Part shown: in pieces, positions 30,662 through 33,119 of the stretch
Numbering within the stretch: the stretch's first letter is position 1
Layout: each line of letters starts with the position of its first letter
DNA from: Spirochaetales bacterium
GTDB taxonomy: Bacteria; Spirochaetota; Spirochaetia; DSM-27196; PWMO01
Direction: 5' to 3'
Assembly (NCBI GenBank): GCA_007130025.1
Contig: SLTF01000025.1
Coordinates: forward strand, 1 to 33,119
Length of the DNA: 33,119 nt
Translations under genes and position numbers: made by a program
Notes under the pieces: model-generated
Seen by the model: only the letters and a program-made list of their open reading frames with translations
Database searches by the model: none
What the model was told of the DNA's origin: nothing

Positions 30662-31984
30662 ATGGCGGAACAGATTCTGATGACGGCGCTCTCTCCCACC
30701 ATGGATGAGGGAACGCTGGTTGCGTGGAAGAAAAAAGAGGGCGACACGGTCAATTCCGGTGACGTGCTCTGTGAGGTAGAAACCGATAAGGCCACCATGG
30801 ACTACGAGTCCACCCAGGAAGGGGTGCTGCTCAAGATCGTCCTGCCGGAGGGCAAGTCCGCGACGGTTGGGCAGGTGATTGGCATCATCGGTGAGAAGGG
30901 CGAAGACTACGACGATCTGATGCCGTCGGCCGATTCCGGCGCGAAGGCAAAAAGCGATGCAAAGTCCGACGCCGGGCAGAAAGATGAAGGCCCTTCCAGG
31001 GATTCAGCCGCTGCCAAAGACACCGCCGAAGACACCGCCGAAGACACCGCCAAAGAGAGCAGCAGCGACGCGAAGAAACCCGATTCCGCATCGGGTGGTA
31101 CCTCTTCCGGCGCCGCCGCGAGTGGGTCGACCGATGGCTTCATCAAGGCGTCGCCCCTGGCGCGCAAGATCGCGCAGATGAAGAACATCGATCTCTCGCA
31201 GGTGAACGGAAGCGGTCCCGACGGCCGCATCGTGAAGCGCGACGTGGAAGAGTTCCAGCCGCAGGCCGGCGCTGCGTCGGGACGTACCGCCTCACAGCCG
31301 GCGGGCGACCAGAAGATCCCGGTGAGTGGCCGCCGCGCCGTGATCGCAAAACGGCTCGCGGAGAGCAAGTTCCAGGCGCCACACTATTACGTAAAAACGT
31401 CGGTCAACATGGAGCAGGTCATCGCGGCGCGAACCGCGCTGAACCGGGAGCTTCCGCAGAAGGCGGGATTCAACGCCTTCATCGTCAAGTTTGTGGCCGA
31501 GGCGCTGAAGCGTCACCCGGTGGTGAACTCATCGTGGCAGGGAGATCACATCCTGCAGTTTGGCAGCATCGACATCGGGCTTGCGGTTGACGCGGGCAAC
31601 GGGCTCATTACCCCGATCATCCGCAACTGCGGAAACCGCGGCGTGACCGACATCGACAACGAGCTCAAGGTGCTGATCGAGAAGGCGCAGAACAACGCGC
31701 TCAAACCCGAGGAGTACACCGGCGCAACCTTTACCATCAGCAACCTCGGGTCCTTCGGGATCGAAGAGTTCACCGCCATCATCAACCCGCCGGGGGCGGC
31801 GATCCTTGCGGTCGGAGAGACAGTCAAGACACCGGTGGTCAACGACGCCGACGAGGTAGTGGTCAAGCCGATGATGAAGCTCAGCCTCTCCAGCGATCAC
31901 CGTGTAATCGACGGGGCCGCCGCTGCGCACTTCATGCACGAGCTCAAACTGATGATGGAGAACCCGGCGCGGGTGCTCTTCTAA
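30662..31984 (+). CDS. pdhC: Pyruvate dehydrogenase E2, dihydrolipoamide acetyltransferase
   Basis: Core subunit that passes acetyl groups from lipoyl-lysine to CoA. The 440-residue protein has one lipoyl domain (1-80, attachment Lys43 in ETDKATMD), a hydrophilic linker (about 83-158), a peripheral-subunit-binding domain (about 160-196, KASPLARKIA...GPDGRIVKRDVEEF) and the catalytic domain (about 215-440) with DHRVIDG near 412-418 carrying the active His and Asp. The linker is rich in Asp, Ser, Ala and Lys and includes a threefold tandem 4-residue repeat. The ATG at 30662 is chosen because GGAGGGAG precedes it and the lipoyl domain begins at once; the longer frame reads into pdhB out of phase. 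Confidence 0.95.
   Translation: MAEQILMTALSPTMDEGTLVAWKKKEGDTVNSGDVLCEVETDKATMDYESTQEGVLLKIVLPEGKSATVGQVIGIIGEKGEDYDDLMPSADSGAKAKSDAKSDAGQKDEGPSRDSAAAKDTAEDTAEDTAKESSSDAKKPDSASGGTSSGAAASGSTDGFIKASPLARKIAQMKNIDLSQVNGSGPDGRIVKRDVEEFQPQAGAASGRTASQPAGDQKIPVSGRRAVIAKRLAESKFQAPHYYVKTSVNMEQVIAARTALNRELPQKAGFNAFIVKFVAEALKRHPVVNSSWQGDHILQFGSIDIGLAVDAGNGLITPIIRNCGNRGVTDIDNELKVLIEKAQNNALKPEEYTGATFTISNLGSFGIEEFTAIINPPGAAILAVGETVKTPVVNDADEVVVKPMMKLSLSSDHRVIDGAAAAHFMHELKLMMENPARVLF
31019..31054 (+). repeat. 12-base tandem repeat in the E2 linker
   Basis: Three consecutive 12-base copies (31019-31030, 31031-31042, 31043-31054) of GACACCGCCGAA; the last differs by one base. They encode Asp-Thr-Ala-Glu twice and Asp-Thr-Ala-Lys once. 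The repeat keeps frame, so copy-number change would lengthen or shorten the linker by four residues. Confidence 0.9.
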
Positions 31985-32001
31985 GAGAAACGGAGAAGAC
32001 C

Positions 32002-33119
32002 ATGGCATCATACGACTACGACCTTCTGGTAATTGGGGCGGGACCCGGCGGCTACGTTGGGGCGATCCGCGCCTCCCAGCTGGGACTGAAAGCGGCAATT
32101 GTAGAAAAAGATAAGCCGGGAGGCGTCTGCCTCAACGTGGGATGTATTCCCTCCAAGGCGCTCATTCATCAGGCCGAGCTCTACCACTCGATTCACGCGC
32201 TGGAAGCGATGGGAATCGCGGTGGACAGGAAGGGTTTCAGCTACCAGACGGTCTTCAAGAAGTCCCGCGAAGCCGCCGACCGCCTTTCTCGCGGGGTACA
32301 GTCGCTCATCAAGAAGAACAAGATCGAACTGATCGCCGGCGAGGCCAAGCTCACCGGCGCACACGAGGTCAGCGTTGGGGGGAAGAAGATCAGCGCGAAG
32401 TACGTGATGATCGCCACCGGGTCGCGGCCCAAGGAGATTCCCGGCTACGAGTTTGACGAAGAGCTGGTGCTCTCGTCCACCGGCGCACTGATGCTGGAGA
32501 AGCTGCCCAAGGAACTGCTCATTCTTGGTGCCGGCTACATCGGGATGGAGTTTGCCCACGTGATGAGCACCTTTGGCGTGAAGGTAACCGTTGTCGAGAT
32601 GCTCGATCAGATTCTCCCGCTGTCGGACAAAGAGGCGGTGGAGGTGTTGTACAAGGACTTTCACAAGCGGGGAATCGTGATGATGACCGGTACCAGGGCG
32701 ACCGGCCTCAAGAAAGGGAAGTCCGGCGTCGAGCTCTCGATCGAAACCAAGGACGGCAAGAAGGAGACCCTCAAGGCGGACAAGCTGCTGGTTGCGGTAG
32801 GGCGCAGCCCCAACACCGAGGGGCTCGGGCTGGAAAGCGTTGGCGTCAAGACCGAGAAGGGCTACATCACCGTTGGCGATTATTATCGCACCAGCGTGGA
32901 GAGCGTCTTCGCCGTGGGTGACTGCGTGCCGTCGCTCGCTCTTGCGCACGTTGCGTCCAAGGAAGCCGAAATCGCCGTGGAGCACATGGCCGGCAAGCAC
33001 CCCGAGAAGCGGCTGCCTGTGGAGCTTGTTCCGGCGGCCATCTACACCGAACCGCAGCTGGCGAGCTTTGGCCCCACCGAAGCCGAGCTGAAAGAAAAGA
33101 AGACCGCGTACGAGAAGGC
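32002..33119 (+). CDS. lpdA: Dihydrolipoamide dehydrogenase (E3), cut by window edge
   Basis: FAD enzyme that reoxidises the lipoyl group of E2 and makes NADH. About 372 of some 460 residues are visible; the dimerisation domain with the catalytic His-Glu pair lies past the right edge. The FAD site DLLVIGAGPGGYVGAIRA is at 7-24, the redox-active disulfide in GGVCLNVGCIPSKAL (Cys43, Cys48). The NAD-binding phrase LLILGAGYIGMEFAHVMSTFG and the second FAD segment VFAVGDCVPSLALAHVASKE are also present. The ATG at 32002 has GGAG seven bases upstream. It follows pdhC by 17 bases, so the operon carries its own E3. Confidence 0.96.
   Translation, partial: MASYDYDLLVIGAGPGGYVGAIRASQLGLKAAIVEKDKPGGVCLNVGCIPSKALIHQAELYHSIHALEAMGIAVDRKGFSYQTVFKKSREAADRLSRGVQSLIKKNKIELIAGEAKLTGAHEVSVGGKKISAKYVMIATGSRPKEIPGYEFDEELVLSSTGALMLEKLPKELLILGAGYIGMEFAHVMSTFGVKVTVVEMLDQILPLSDKEAVEVLYKDFHKRGIVMMTGTRATGLKKGKSGVELSIETKDGKKETLKADKLLVAVGRSPNTEGLGLESVGVKTEKGYITVGDYYRTSVESVFAVGDCVPSLALAHVASKEAEIAVEHMAGKHPEKRLPVELVPAAIYTEPQLASFGPTEAELKEKKTAYEK

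Noticed and set aside
28984..30798. A 604-codon open frame on the minus strand
   Set aside because: Antisense shadow of pdhA, pdhB and the start of pdhC, whose products are unmistakable.

Overview
The window is high-GC bacterial DNA (I judge roughly 60% GC by eye) with dense, short-gap operons on both strands. No phage, insertion sequence or CRISPR array is visible. Gene content suggests a free-living spirochaete or near relative, probably anaerobic or facultative and from a salty or alkaline habitat. The reasons are two sodium/proton-linked respiratory modules (Nqr and Mrp/Mnh), rubredoxin, several lineage-type lipoproteins, a large coiled-coil protein, and a RarA ATPase fused to a methyltransferase-like domain. 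The phylum is an inference from gene content; I ran no search.

Layout. 1-674: start of trigger factor (tig), leaving the window on the left. 782-1434: five tRNA genes on the minus strand (His, Arg, Lys, Leu, Gly in transcription order), with recognisable promoters and a terminator. 1500-4871 (minus): rarA fusion and a coiled-coil protein. 5008-5406 (plus): msrB, divergent from the coiled-coil gene across a region of nested inverted repeats. 5435-12295 (minus): an envelope and maintenance run of a TPR-like lipoprotein, a secreted protein, an SH3-like lipoprotein, an ABC-F ATPase, exonuclease III and a LON-domain protein. 12372-12899 (plus): a six-helix membrane protein. 12925-13383 (minus): a small membrane protein with an acidic tail. 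13372-14250 (plus): a TIGR02757-type protein.

14251-18570 (minus) is an eight-gene antiporter operon in the order E-F-G-MbhD-MbhE-B-C-D. It has no NuoL-like MrpA N-terminal part, so it resembles the ion-pumping half of archaeal membrane hydrogenases more than a classical Mrp antiporter. Rubredoxin (18732-18893) is divergent from it. 18896-23317 (minus) holds a REC-PAS-GGDEF-EAL regulator, a secreted protein, aroK and aroC with tight junctions. 23475-27871 (minus) is nqrBCDEF plus a final unknown gene and a strong terminator; nqrA is absent. 28188-33119 (plus) is a PPOX-fold flavoprotein gene followed by a complete pyruvate dehydrogenase operon (E1 alpha, E1 beta, E2, E3), with E3 cut by the window edge.

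How it fits together: pyruvate dehydrogenase makes NADH and acetyl-CoA, and Nqr oxidises NADH while exporting sodium. The Mrp-type module exchanges sodium and protons. The remaining genes cover translation (tRNAs, trigger factor, ABC-F), repair (RarA, exonuclease III, MsrB), aromatic biosynthesis and cell envelope. Nothing is clearly a wholly new system. The least explained parts are the truncated Mrp module with its tailed MbhD subunit, the unknown last gene of the nqr operon, the RarA fusion with a probable CTG start, and the cluster of unknown exported proteins.
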